Shown piece after piece: positions 14,954 to 22,400 of a DNA stretch of 34,201 nt. The DNA comes from a virus. The position numbers and the translations under genes were made by a program. The stretch is from positions 1 to 34,201 of IMG/VR virus record IMGVR_UViG_3300030114_000028. One strand, given 5' to 3'. The notes below the pieces were generated by a model that was not told the origin of the DNA, did no database searches, and worked only from the letters and a program-made list of their open reading frames with translations. Position 1 is the first letter of the stretch. Each line of letters starts with the position of its first letter.

Positions 14954-15502
14954 TTATTTACTTGTTTGCTTATTCATATTCATGCCCTCACTCATCCAAC
15001 TCTGATCCTGGATAAGTCTAAAAGTCTTTACCTCCGCCCATGAAGTTATTCTCACCGTCAAATCGCCAAGACCGTAATTTTTTTCAATCAACTTATCCAA
15101 AATATTTTGCTCCATTTTGATTGTATCTACGACATCTGAATTAGTTATTCGAATATACCCGGATATTTCACTCATTACAATTCCGGCCAATGTTAGTTCC
15201 GGATGCGAAATTGTATTATAAAGAGTAAATATATCTACGATTGAATACGTCATTACCGATTTGACTGTTATTGTTTTATTATCCAACGTAGAAATGGTCT
15301 GAATGGGTAAATCTACAGTTCTTAATCTTATTTGCTGAACATATATTTGATCAATAAACGGAATTTTAAAGTAGAACCCCTCTTTCAAAACCTTACAGTT
15401 TTTACCAAATCGAATAAATACAGCTTGCTCCCATGGAGTGACGGTAAACCACCAAGAAAATATTTCTTTTATAAACGAAATCAATTGTCCAAATACTTCC
15501 AT
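14954..15502 (-). CDS. SPFH/band-7 (stomatin-prohibitin-like) membrane protein
   Basis: A 182-residue protein. Residues ~1-22 are hydrophobic/amphipathic (FIKEIFSWWFTV) and would attach to the membrane. The SPFH core follows: PWEQAVFIRFGKNCKVLKEG, then FYFKIPFID, a strand-rich stretch with DNKTITVKSVMTYSI, and a helix with SEISGYI. It lacks the long C-terminal coiled coil of cellular HflK/HflC or stomatins. SPFH proteins scaffold membrane proteases or microdomains; phage copies might alter FtsH-type control or the membrane during infection (inference). Confidence 0.8.
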   Translation of the reverse strand: MEVFGQLISFIKEIFSWWFTVTPWEQAVFIRFGKNCKVLKEGFYFKIPFIDQIYVQQIRLRTVDLPIQTISTLDNKTITVKSVMTYSIVDIFTLYNTISHPELTLAGIVMSEISGYIRITNSDVVDTIKMEQNILDKLIEKNYGLGDLTVRITSWAEVKTFRLIQDQSWMSEGMNMNKQTSK

Positions 15503-15523
15503 AATTTATTTGTTTATAGTTAT

Positions 15524-15760
15524 TTACTCTTCGTCATTTAATGATTTAAACTTACCAAATACAGTCTCACAAACTTTTTTCATTCCGGAAATTAATCCGG
15601 ATCCACCTTCTTTACATCTTGAAAGAAATATCCATTTATTTCCATCATCATAAACCAACATAGCTGCTTTAGTTTGCAATCTATCGACAGCTGCTTTAAG
15701 TATTTCTTCATCTGTTAGTTGAGATACAGGTAAATCTCTTATTTCACGAATGTTTCTCAT
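15524..15760 (-). CDS. Small hypothetical protein
   Basis: A 78-residue protein whose ATG overlaps the stop of the preceding PD-(D/E)XK-like gene by four bases (ATGA), so it is translationally coupled. It has a helical N-terminal half and a basic, Cys-containing middle (FLSRCKEGG). No family is recognised. Confidence 0.6.
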   Translation of the reverse strand: MRNIREIRDLPVSQLTDEEILKAAVDRLQTKAAMLVYDDGNKWIFLSRCKEGGSGLISGMKKVCETVFGKFKSLNDEE

Positions 15761-16287
15761 AATGCTCTCCTTAGTGAGTGATAACGATAATATGTGCTTT
15801 CAAGTAGCTTTAAAATTATTCTATCAGTAGCTTTTTCCTTTGAAAGTTTAGGAGCGACCTTGACAACTTTAAAATATGGATTTACATAAGAAGTATCGAT
15901 ATAAATTAATCCGGCGAACTCCGGAACTTCATCGACTGAAATAAGATCTTTCGGAACTATATAATAAAAGTAATTCACGCGGGATCCGGATTGAAGGATA
16001 TCATATTTTACATGTTTGCAAGGCTGCCATACACCATCTATTTCTTTGTTTCCAGATCGTTGTTTCTTTGCATCGGCTTTAAAATCCGCCCGGGTAATTT
16101 TCACCTCATATTCGTACAAATATCCGGACTTAGTCAGTTCAACGATATCACACTCCCAACTACCAATGTATGTATTCGGGAAAACCTTCGTTTGAGGCTT
16201 ATTCCGTAGCACGTCATTGATATACGATTGTATGATATCGTTAGCTGAAAGCTTTTGATCTACAAATAGATTAGGTTGATTGTTCAT
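15757..16287 (-). CDS. MmcB-like PD-(D/E)XK nuclease-fold protein
   Basis: A 176-residue protein with a nuclease-like core: GSWECDIVEL (Asp47), then YEYEVKITRADFKAD with Glu61 and Lys63. A KH-rich region and beta strands (FYYIVPKDLI, GLIYIDTSY) follow. This spacing fits the MmcB group of PD-(D/E)XK proteins associated with DNA repair. The gene overlaps the end of the ASCH gene by 17 nt and starts the next gene by ATGA overlap. Catalytic activity is inferred. Confidence 0.7.
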   Translation of the reverse strand: MNNQPNLFVDQKLSANDIIQSYINDVLRNKPQTKVFPNTYIGSWECDIVELTKSGYLYEYEVKITRADFKADAKKQRSGNKEIDGVWQPCKHVKYDILQSGSRVNYFYYIVPKDLISVDEVPEFAGLIYIDTSYVNPYFKVVKVAPKLSKEKATDRIILKLLESTYYRYHSLRRAL

Positions 16288-16801
16288 TGTTATTCACATA
16301 ATTAATTATGGATTCATGAGAAAAAGTATTCAAATATGCTTCTTCGCTTAATTCATAATCCCAAAAACTTAGTTTTCCTTTTACGTTTTCAATTGGATTA
16401 TCGAAAAGGATAGGATTTGCAAGTACCCAATTATAAACAGGGACTTCAACCATGAATATTTCGCCAGCAATCTTTTTTTTCTTAATGGCTGTATGTTGAG
16501 CCCAAATAGATTCATGATTGGGTACGCAATCAACTATTTCAACCGAACCGATAATTCGAGAAGTTTGTTTATATGAATCAAATACATGGATCATAGTATC
16601 TACATCCTCCCCTTCAAAGATTAATTCGGCTTGATCTCCTGTAAATATTTTATATGGTTCTTTATCTGGTATTCCGCTCGAATGAATAAGTATACGTTGT
16701 CCTATATACTTTTCAGGGCATTTCCAAGTACGGTTTTCAATAGGTTTGATATTAGCACAGATTAACCATGCCCAGGGATTTTTTACTGATAGTACTTTCA
16801 T
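16271..16801 (-). CDS. ASCH domain protein
   Basis: A 176-residue protein with the ASCH start pattern LSVKNPWAWLI followed by IKPIENRTWKCP and RILIHSS, then the later strand IIGSVEIVDC. ASCH is a small beta-barrel related to PUA and thought to bind RNA or modified nucleosides; it occurs in many phages. A role in RNA handling is inferred from the fold. The last ~25 residues are Asn/Glu-rich and variable. Confidence 0.8.
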   Translation of the reverse strand: MKVLSVKNPWAWLICANIKPIENRTWKCPEKYIGQRILIHSSGIPDKEPYKIFTGDQAELIFEGEDVDTMIHVFDSYKQTSRIIGSVEIVDCVPNHESIWAQHTAIKKKKIAGEIFMVEVPVYNWVLANPILFDNPIENVKGKLSFWDYELSEEAYLNTFSHESIINYVNNNEQST

Positions 16802-16805
16802 AGTC

Positions 16806-16940
16806 TTAATTATAACGCCCGTTAGAGTTAACGTGGTGGGTCTTCACGTGTTGTCTGTGTTGAGGTTTACCGTATAAACCATGATCAACACACCCGGAAA
16901 GGAATAAGGATATTACAGCCAAAAGAATTAGTTTTTTCAT
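16806..16940 (-). CDS. 44-residue lipoprotein
   Basis: The ATG at 16940 opens MKKLILLAVISLFLSGC, a lipoprotein signal with Cys17, followed by only 27 His/Gln/Asn-rich residues (GKPQHRQHVKTHH). It overlaps the stop codon of the upstream membrane micro-protein by four bases (ATGA). It could be a small cell-envelope effector made early in infection; the His-rich tail might bind metal. Confidence 0.65.
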   Translation of the reverse strand: MKKLILLAVISLFLSGCVDHGLYGKPQHRQHVKTHHVNSNGRYN

Positions 16941-17083
16941 ATTTTATTTATTAAATCGTAAATAAATGCGAGAAGTAGTAGTACAATTACGAATAAACCA
17001 AGAAAAATGGCTTTTAAATTACCCAAAGAATTCTGTTTCCTTAGTTCTTCGTTTTCAAATCGATATTGATCAGGTGTTTTCAT
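16937..17083 (-). CDS. 48-residue single-pass membrane protein
   Basis: The frame starts MKTPDQYRFENEELRKQNSL and then has one transmembrane helix (AIFLGLFVIVLLLLAFIY, ~25-42). It starts 14 nt inside the preceding gene and ends in an ATGA overlap with the lipoprotein gene. This tight packing supports real translation. Function unknown; with the adjacent lipoprotein it may form an envelope pair. Confidence 0.6.
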   Translation of the reverse strand: MKTPDQYRFENEELRKQNSLGNLKAIFLGLFVIVLLLLAFIYDLINKI

Positions 17084-17321
17084 TTTGTATTATTTTGTAA
17101 CCCATTTCTTTTAAAAATTGATCAACAGGTACCGGGTTAAATCGCAATAACCCTTTTGGATTAGATTTTAAATTTTCCGGATACGCGCTTACTTTATGTT
17201 CTTCAGCCCACTTTATGAATTGAGCAGTTTTTGAAAACTCAATTTTAAGAGCGAAAAACTCCCAATTAAATAAATCCTTCGATTGTCCGGTCGGATTAAT
17301 TAGAGTGATTGATTTAGCCAT
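17070..17321 (-). CDS. Small hypothetical protein
   Basis: An 83-residue protein, possibly a small helical bundle (FALKIEFSKTAQFIKWAEEH). It overlaps the stop of the radical SAM gene by eight nt and contains the start of the next micro-protein in its last 14 nt. No family recognised. Confidence 0.6.
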   Translation of the reverse strand: MAKSITLINPTGQSKDLFNWEFFALKIEFSKTAQFIKWAEEHKVSAYPENLKSNPKGLLRFNPVPVDQFLKEMGYKIIQNENT

Positions 17322-18303
17322 TTTTTAAAGATTCTTCATATTCAGTTCTCATAACCGGTTCGAGCACTTTCCAACATTCCGGACAAAACCAATTACCAGC
17401 TGAGTCGCTTTCCATATCTTCAATATCAAATTCTTTGTTGCATGAAGTACATTCTTCAAGGCATTCATCCCCGCCAGTGAATATGTTGTACTTTCGAGTT
17501 ACATTACATCTGGCATCGGGAAATATCCCAAAATGCTTTTGAATTGATTCTTTCCAATATACTTTTGCAGGAAAGTGAGCGAGCGTATTCACTACTTGTA
17601 AATTGAAAGATCTAAGTTTATTATAGAAGTGTTTATCTACTTTTTGACCTGACATAAGGCCTATTTTGTATAAATCACAATATCCCAACGATAGACGAAT
17701 CATTTCGTAGCTTCTTTCAAAATCAATGATAGGTTCAATACTTGCAAAGGTCTTGAAACCCGCTTCATGTAACAGTTTCATGCCTTCAATCCGTTCCTGA
17801 TTAGTTGATGCTCCCCTTTCAAGTTCATCATACCCTGTAAGAGTAAACCCAAATGCAATAAGTTTTCTCCATTCCCGATCGGCATTATCAGAATTGGAAT
17901 GATTAAAATAATTCAAAGTACTTTCGACCCAACCGGCTAGTTTTGTAAGTACTTTAACTGGAATTTCGTGTGCATTACAAAACATAATTGCCTTCCAGGT
18001 TAAATCCCAAAATTCAGTCAACATCGGATCTGTTGTAAAAGAAAAGAAAAGACCGTGTTTTTGAAGTTCTGTTTTATTGATTAATACCTCTTTTTTAAAT
18101 ATTTCAAAAGCGGTTATTTCATTAACCAAACATTTTTTAAGTTGAGGTCTATCCATTCCCATAACACCTTTAAGAATACCTTTTTTGCAATAACAGTATT
18201 CACATCCATTTGAGCAACCTACTACTAAATTACAACCCCAATAACTATATTCCCTCGCTGCTCCGCTTGGATTATATATCGCCTTACCATTGAATTTTTT
18301 CAT
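17314..18303 (-). CDS. Radical SAM protein with C-terminal zinc ribbon (SPL-like)
   Basis: A 329-residue protein. Cys30, Cys34 and Cys37 in VVGCSNGCEYCYCKK form the CX3CX2C motif that binds the [4Fe-4S] cluster and S-adenosylmethionine. Downstream FSFTTDP, FGFTLTGYDELERG and FASIEPIIDF match strands of the radical SAM barrel in spore-photoproduct-lyase-like enzymes. Residues ~285-310 hold CTSC and FCPEC, a zinc ribbon. The substrate is unknown; nucleic-acid repair or modification is plausible given the fold and the replication neighbourhood. It starts in a 4-nt overlap with the upstream Cys-rich gene. Confidence 0.8.
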   Translation of the reverse strand: MKKFNGKAIYNPSGAAREYSYWGCNLVVGCSNGCEYCYCKKGILKGVMGMDRPQLKKCLVNEITAFEIFKKEVLINKTELQKHGLFFSFTTDPMLTEFWDLTWKAIMFCNAHEIPVKVLTKLAGWVESTLNYFNHSNSDNADREWRKLIAFGFTLTGYDELERGASTNQERIEGMKLLHEAGFKTFASIEPIIDFERSYEMIRLSLGYCDLYKIGLMSGQKVDKHFYNKLRSFNLQVVNTLAHFPAKVYWKESIQKHFGIFPDARCNVTRKYNIFTGGDECLEECTSCNKEFDIEDMESDSAGNWFCPECWKVLEPVMRTEYEESLKNG

Positions 18304-18521
18304 ACTATTTTTCCTTTTGATTTTTGAAAATAAACACTTTCCAGGTCTTCTCTTTCAGTTGCGAAACAAAGCGGGTCTTTTACTCCTTGAGGGCAGTTTT
18401 CACCCTTCTCTTTGAAATAGCACACTCCGCAATGAAATCTATCATACGTTCGTCTACAAGTTAGTTTGATTCCTTGTAAAACTGTGAGTTTATCGATCTG
18501 CAAATTCCTTAAATTTTTCAC
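18300..18521 (-). CDS. Cys-rich small protein, copy B of a tandem pair
   Basis: A 73-residue protein with GTG start at 18521 inside the stop of the preceding gene (GTGA). It contains CRRTYDRFHCGVCYFKE, then C-PQGVKDPLC, then ATERED and VYFQK. The neighbour at 18518-18736 shows the same order of Cys residues, an ER-x-D motif and a YF pair, so the two are likely diverged duplicates. Four or more Cys suggest zinc or Fe-S binding. Confidence 0.65.
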   Translation of the reverse strand: MKNLRNLQIDKLTVLQGIKLTCRRTYDRFHCGVCYFKEKGENCPQGVKDPLCFATEREDLESVYFQKSKGKIV

Positions 18522-18736
18522 GCTTCCTGATGTATTAGTTCAAAATAAATCCTTTTACCGTCTTTTCTTTCAGTTGGCATACAATTTACTTTATCACAGG
18601 TTTCGCCCATTCCAGTGTGATCAAAACAACACTTGCGGCACACTGGCAAGTGATTATTTCCTACATGTTCCTTACATACGACATTTTCGCCTCCAATTTG
18701 ACCCTGTTGATCAATTATAAATTCTTGCTTTCCCAT
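18518..18736 (-). CDS. Cys-rich small protein, copy A of a tandem pair
   Basis: A 72-residue protein: VCRKCCFDHTGMGETCDKVN, then C, PTERKD and IYFEL. It shares the C-x2-C-x-F ... C ... C ... ER-x-D ... YF order with the next gene. It lies just before a radical SAM gene, so a link to iron-sulphur chemistry or substrate delivery is conceivable but unproven. Confidence 0.65.
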   Translation of the reverse strand: MGKQEFIIDQQGQIGGENVVCKEHVGNNHLPVCRKCCFDHTGMGETCDKVNCMPTERKDGKRIYFELIHQEA

Positions 18737-18756
18737 TTTAGATTAAGATTAGTGAT

Positions 18757-18942
18757 TTAAACTGTAGTTGCTTCAATGGGTTCCGGTACTTTTTCTTCAA
18801 ATACAAATAAAATACTGGTGCAAACATGCTTTGCGTGTAGTTCTGCTCTGTAAATCTCGATATCCTGAGTCTCAATTCTTTCTTTAAGGACTAATTTGTC
18901 CCCGTTTACCATTTTTAAAGTAGCTTTTGTAATTACGTACAT
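18757..18942 (-). CDS. Small hypothetical protein
   Basis: A 61-residue protein of mostly beta-strand type (MYVITKATLKMVNGDKLVL, then SILFVFEEKVPEPIEATTV). It starts 12 nt after the stop of the SNF2 gene and belongs to the leftward operon. No family recognised. Confidence 0.5.
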   Translation of the reverse strand: MYVITKATLKMVNGDKLVLKERIETQDIEIYRAELHAKHVCTSILFVFEEKVPEPIEATTV

Positions 18943-18954
18943 AATTTTATTATT

Positions 18955-20583
18955 TTAGTTAAACATATCTGCTAATAAATCGAGAGTACTTTCACTTACT
19001 TCATCACTTCCACCCATAACGGCGTTGGCGATTCCTTTTTTTGTTTGAATTATTTGATAAACACGTTCGTCAATTGTATTTCTACCTGAGAAATACCGTG
19101 CTGTAACACTGTCCTTCTGTCCCATACGGTGTGCCCGGTCCTCGCATTGGCAACAATCTGCATCAGTCCAGGGAAACTCAACAAACGAAACATCTGAACT
19201 GGCGGTAAGCGTTAGACCGACTCCGGCAGCTTTAATCGAGCAAATGATAATATTTGTTTTAGAACTATTTTGAAAACTATCAACGGCTCTCTGTTTTTGT
19301 TCTTGATTTTCCCTTCCTGTTACACATACGGACGATGGAAAAGCGTGTTTAAGTTGATCAACTACGATATGAAGAGAGCAAAATATAATCATCTTTTTTC
19401 CACTTAGCTGGAAGTCCTTTACGCAGTCTATAACCTCTTTTACTTTCCCTCTTGCAGTAATTTGTCTAAGTAGAGTTAACCGGACCATTGCAGCACTTTT
19501 GAGTGCATTTTTTATATTTTTATCAGTTGCTTCTTTATACTTCTTAAGATATTCTTTCAAATTATTTTCAGCGAACTGGTATTCTTCACGGTTACTAATC
19601 TCAACTGTTACAAGTTGTCGAACTTTTGCGGGCAACTCTTTTAATACTTTTGCTTTTTCCCTTCGGAACATGCAATTTTCGTAAAGCATTGCGCTCAATA
19701 CTTTCAAATTTGATGATTCGGTAGGACCGGCACAGAATTGTTTTTGAAAATTAATGGATCCACCAAAATCATTAAGCCGGCCAATGATTGAAAGTTGTGG
19801 TACCAGGTCCTTTGGTTTATTTACAATCGGGGTTCCTGTTAATCCGATTACATAATCTTTCCCTTGTGCTATTCCTTTGCAATAATTACTTTGTTGAGTA
19901 GAAGAAGATTTACAGCGGTGTATTTCATCAATAATGACCGACTTAAAAATCTTCACATTCTCCTTAAAAATCACATTTTTGAGTGAAAAATGCTCTGATT
20001 GTTTTTCATGCAATACAAAGTATTTCTTCAAAGATTCGTAATTGACTATGAAAACCTGATAAATACCCTGGTTAAAGTAATAAGGCCAATTATCACGCAT
20101 TTCATCGGTTAATATCATTGCCTTTTTATCGGTAAACTTTGACCATTCACGCTCCCAATTGATCTTTAAAGAACTTGGACAAATAATAAGACAAGGGAAT
20201 GATTGCGCTATGTTGATTGTTGCAATGCTTTGCATACTTTTTCCAAGGCCAGGCTCATCGGCATTAATGCACCTCTTTAAAACAAGTCCTCTTGCTATTC
20301 CTTTGAGTTGATAGTCGCGCGGCTTTAGCTTTAATTGATGCGGAACCAATAAATCTGGCATTTCAGACTCAATACTTTTCTTTTGCCAATCAACCGGTCC
20401 AAATCCTTTAGCACATTCAGCGTAATGTTGAAGTTGAGCTAAAGAGGAGCGGGGTACATTCCAGGTCTTTAAACTTGGAATGTATTTTGCCCCCTCAATC
20501 TTCTTTATTTCACTTGACAATCTTGGATGAAAGTCAAATTCAACAATATATAAATCCGTTGATATGTCAAGTTGTATAGTCAT
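18955..20583 (-). CDS. SNF2-family DNA translocase/helicase, paralogue 2
   Basis: A 542-residue protein. Residues 1-75 form a small N-terminal domain (KYIPSLKTWNVPRSS) of the type found before SMARCAL1-like helicases. The ATPase core has Walker A DEPGLGKS (109-116), motif II DEIH (219-222), motif III GLTGTP (247-252) and motif VI QCEDRAHRMGQ (~479-489). SNF2 enzymes move on dsDNA and remodel forks or proteins. It is read after the 213-residue gene with a one-base TAATG overlap. It is clearly related to the protein at 22401-24089. Confidence 0.9.
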   Translation of the reverse strand: MTIQLDISTDLYIVEFDFHPRLSSEIKKIEGAKYIPSLKTWNVPRSSLAQLQHYAECAKGFGPVDWQKKSIESEMPDLLVPHQLKLKPRDYQLKGIARGLVLKRCINADEPGLGKSMQSIATINIAQSFPCLIICPSSLKINWEREWSKFTDKKAMILTDEMRDNWPYYFNQGIYQVFIVNYESLKKYFVLHEKQSEHFSLKNVIFKENVKIFKSVIIDEIHRCKSSSTQQSNYCKGIAQGKDYVIGLTGTPIVNKPKDLVPQLSIIGRLNDFGGSINFQKQFCAGPTESSNLKVLSAMLYENCMFRREKAKVLKELPAKVRQLVTVEISNREEYQFAENNLKEYLKKYKEATDKNIKNALKSAAMVRLTLLRQITARGKVKEVIDCVKDFQLSGKKMIIFCSLHIVVDQLKHAFPSSVCVTGRENQEQKQRAVDSFQNSSKTNIIICSIKAAGVGLTLTASSDVSFVEFPWTDADCCQCEDRAHRMGQKDSVTARYFSGRNTIDERVYQIIQTKKGIANAVMGGSDEVSESTLDLLADMFN

Positions 20584-21224
20584 TAGATAACAGGTTCGAG
20601 TACTAAACCTGATCCTTCAAGTACCGTTTCAAGTTCTTCAAGTTTTTTCTTTCTCTTGCCATGACCTTTAATGATAAGATTACCATTAATCCCTGAAGCA
20701 GCATTAGAAAGTTCAATAGTCGCTTCGTTGGCTTTATCAAATTCAAATTCCTGTTGTTTTATACCGAACTTATCATGAAAAAGATATTGATCTACTTCGT
20801 ACGAACACATTTGAACATCCTGTCCAAGTTCTTCAGAGAATTCATAATCATCCTCGTACTTTGTAAAAGGAGCGATAAGATTCAGCACTTTTCCTGACTT
20901 GAGCAATTTTTGACCGATAATTGTCACACCTTCATGTTCGTCAGTTCCACCAATCACATAACCTGTGATCACATAATTATCCAATTGACTGATATCAAAA
21001 TCACTGATTGTAGCGTGAGAGATTAAACTCATTTCAGGCTGCTCACATAACATTACTAAATGCACTTTCATGCGATTAAACGAAGCGAGAAGATCAGCAT
21101 GAATAATTCCGCTACAATCCTTGTTAACGGTATTAATATCAGTTGCTGTGTTCTCTTTAAAGATCACGTTACAACGATCGTTTTTGATAGTCGCTTTACT
21201 AATTTCATTTTTTGTTACTTCCAT
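20583..21224 (-). CDS. Conserved-looking phage protein between SNF2 genes
   Basis: A 213-residue protein with a mixed alpha/beta pattern. Its central part reads like an ssDNA- or replication-associated small domain (YVITGYVIGGTDEHEGVTII, then FTKYEDDYEF), and the C-terminal part is basic (HGKRKKKLEE). No catalytic motif is recognised. Its stop overlaps the SNF2 start (TAATG). Its position immediately downstream of the tRNA-like gene means processing of that RNA would release its 5' end. Confidence 0.6.
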   Translation of the reverse strand: MEVTKNEISKATIKNDRCNVIFKENTATDINTVNKDCSGIIHADLLASFNRMKVHLVMLCEQPEMSLISHATISDFDISQLDNYVITGYVIGGTDEHEGVTIIGQKLLKSGKVLNLIAPFTKYEDDYEFSEELGQDVQMCSYEVDQYLFHDKFGIKQQEFEFDKANEATIELSNAASGINGNLIIKGHGKRKKKLEELETVLEGSGLVLEPVI

Positions 21225-21252
21225 AAAATTTATTTTGTTTAAAATTGAATTG

Positions 21253-21376
21253 TGGTGTGTACAGGATTCGAACCTGCACGTGTTCCTTTTCCAGTTTATT
21301 ACGAGGGCTCGAACCTCGTCACACGTTAGCTATATTTCAAGCCTACTGTTGCGTCTACCAATTCCGCCAACACACC
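21253..21376 (-). tRNA. Unusual tRNA-like gene, Leu-like ends, identity not assignable
   Basis: On the - strand the ends fit a tRNA: a 7-bp acceptor stem (GGTGTGT with ACACACC, then A73), TG at positions 8-9, and a D-arm GCG-GAATTGGTAGA-CGC that is almost identical to class II Leu tRNAs. The T-arm is GCAGG-TTCGAAT-CCTGT. CCA is not encoded. The middle is 72 nt where ~31 is normal. It holds a second T-arm-like hairpin (ACGAGG-TTCGAGC-CCTCGT) and no clear 5-bp anticodon stem; a CTTGAAA loop-like segment has poor flanking pairs. An insertion or intron, a fusion of two tRNAs, or a decayed gene are all possible. Confidence 0.6.
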
Positions 21377-21382
21377 GATTTA

Positions 21383-21616
21383 CTAAATATCTAACCACAT
21401 TGCATTTGAAAAAGCAGATCGACCACAGACAGTACAGCATACACTACCACCACGTATCTCTTTTTCATACTTAACTTGATTATCGGGGGTATCAGGAACT
21501 TCTTCTTCATCTGAAAGAATTAGTACTAATCCATCCTCATTGCAAGTATGATCGGTAGGTTGTCCACCACACATGAAAGCTGTAGATGTTTCGCTTAATT
21601 GAATTATTTCACACAT
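21383..21616 (-). CDS. Small Cys-rich acidic protein
   Basis: A 77-residue protein with FMCGGQPTDHTC near the start and a C-terminal SVCCTVCGRSAF, so two Cys pairs could form a zinc site separated by an acidic stretch (LSDEEEVPDTPDN). It ends 6 nt before the tRNA-like gene. Function unknown. Confidence 0.6.
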   Translation of the reverse strand: MCEIIQLSETSTAFMCGGQPTDHTCNEDGLVLILSDEEEVPDTPDNQVKYEKEIRGGSVCCTVCGRSAFSNAMWLDI

Positions 21617-21626
21617 AATTTTATTT

Positions 21627-22007
21627 TTAAAATTGAGCCCCCGATAACTTCATTTCTTCTTTTGCATAACTAAGTAAAGTTATCATAGATGCTGATTGAT
21701 GTGTACAGCTTGCGTTTAACCGGTCCAACCAATCAACTAAATAACTTTCTTCAATACAGATACTTTTTAATAGCGCGCTTTGAACAGCAGCCGCTAAATG
21801 AGCCTCTTTTGCGATGCTAATAATAGTCTTTTGAATCTCTGAAGTTTTCTTTGTGTTCAAAACCATTTTTGCATCTGCCAACATTTTTCCTGTGCGTGCC
21901 GTATATACAGCCAGTTCCCGAATTCGTTGTTGAATTTCTGCCGGATTATCCGAACAATGGATTTCAAGATAATCTTGTATTTGCGTTGCTTCTTCGTTAA
22001 GTGTCAT
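21627..22007 (-). CDS. Helical phage protein of unknown function
   Basis: A 126-residue, almost wholly helical protein (QQRIRELAVYTARTGKMLAD, then MVLNTKKTSEIQKTIISIAK). Such four-helix-like proteins are common near recombination genes of Bacteroidota phages, but no function is recognised. Its ATG lies within the last 11 nt of the 54-residue gene upstream. Confidence 0.6.
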   Translation of the reverse strand: MTLNEEATQIQDYLEIHCSDNPAEIQQRIRELAVYTARTGKMLADAKMVLNTKKTSEIQKTIISIAKEAHLAAAVQSALLKSICIEESYLVDWLDRLNASCTHQSASMITLLSYAKEEMKLSGAQF

Positions 22008-22161
22008 TTATAATTTGTTTATTTGTGTCTGACATTAAAATATCGATTACTTTAAAAATACTCTGATCTCCAGTGTCGCAAAAAGCTGAGTCGAGATGAA
22101 GCATTATCTGATCAAGTTCGCCGGTTGTAATTAGTATCGTATTATCTGAATTTTTGACCAT
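21997..22161 (-). CDS. 54-residue small protein
   Basis: The ATG at 22161 lies 31 nt inside the preceding gene and the stop lies 11 nt inside the following one. The product (MVKNSDNTILITTGELDQIM, then FCDTGDQSIFKVIDILM) is an ordinary helical/strand mix. It fills a gap of 123 nt that would otherwise be the only non-coding stretch here, which supports it. Function unknown. Confidence 0.5.
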   Translation of the reverse strand: MVKNSDNTILITTGELDQIMLHLDSAFCDTGDQSIFKVIDILMSDTNKQIINDT

Positions 22162-22394
22162 GTGAGCTGTTTTTCAAGATCCTTGTTCTTATTCGTTACT
22201 TCTACTATTTCACGCTGTAAACGCTCGCATTGACGTTTGTAATAGGCTTCATTCGTCTTGTGAATTTTACACTCTTTTTCAGCCTGATCAACTCTTGCAG
22301 TTACTGGATCGGTGAACTTTCCGTCTCCGGCTTTATAGAACTTCTTTTTCTTTGTTGAAATTTCCTGAATTTCGAATGGGAATAGATCGCTCAT
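22131..22394 (-). CDS. Small coiled-coil protein
   Basis: An 87-residue protein with a basic N-terminal part (STKKKKFYKAGDGKF) and a C-terminal coiled coil (NEAYYKRQCERLQREIVEVT, then KDLEKQL). It follows the first SNF2 gene by 6 nt. It might be a partner subunit for a DNA-acting enzyme of the operon; this is inference. Confidence 0.55.
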   Translation of the reverse strand: MSDLFPFEIQEISTKKKKFYKAGDGKFTDPVTARVDQAEKECKIHKTNEAYYKRQCERLQREIVEVTNKNKDLEKQLTWSKIQIIRY

Positions 22395-22400
22395 AGGATT

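Noticed and set aside
14156-16801. A restriction-modification or toxin-antitoxin cassette
   Set aside because: The nuclease-fold proteins here match the VRR-NUC and MmcB-like phage types; no methylase, specificity subunit or antitoxin partner is present.
21253-21376. tmRNA or a selenocysteine tRNA
   Set aside because: The D-arm is a normal Leu-like one, and no tag frame, pseudoknots or UCA loop in a long acceptor/T-arm stack is present.
21121-21474. A + strand reading frame of 117 codons across the tRNA-like gene
   Set aside because: It covers a structured RNA on the other strand and parts of two - strand genes, and its product is composition-driven.
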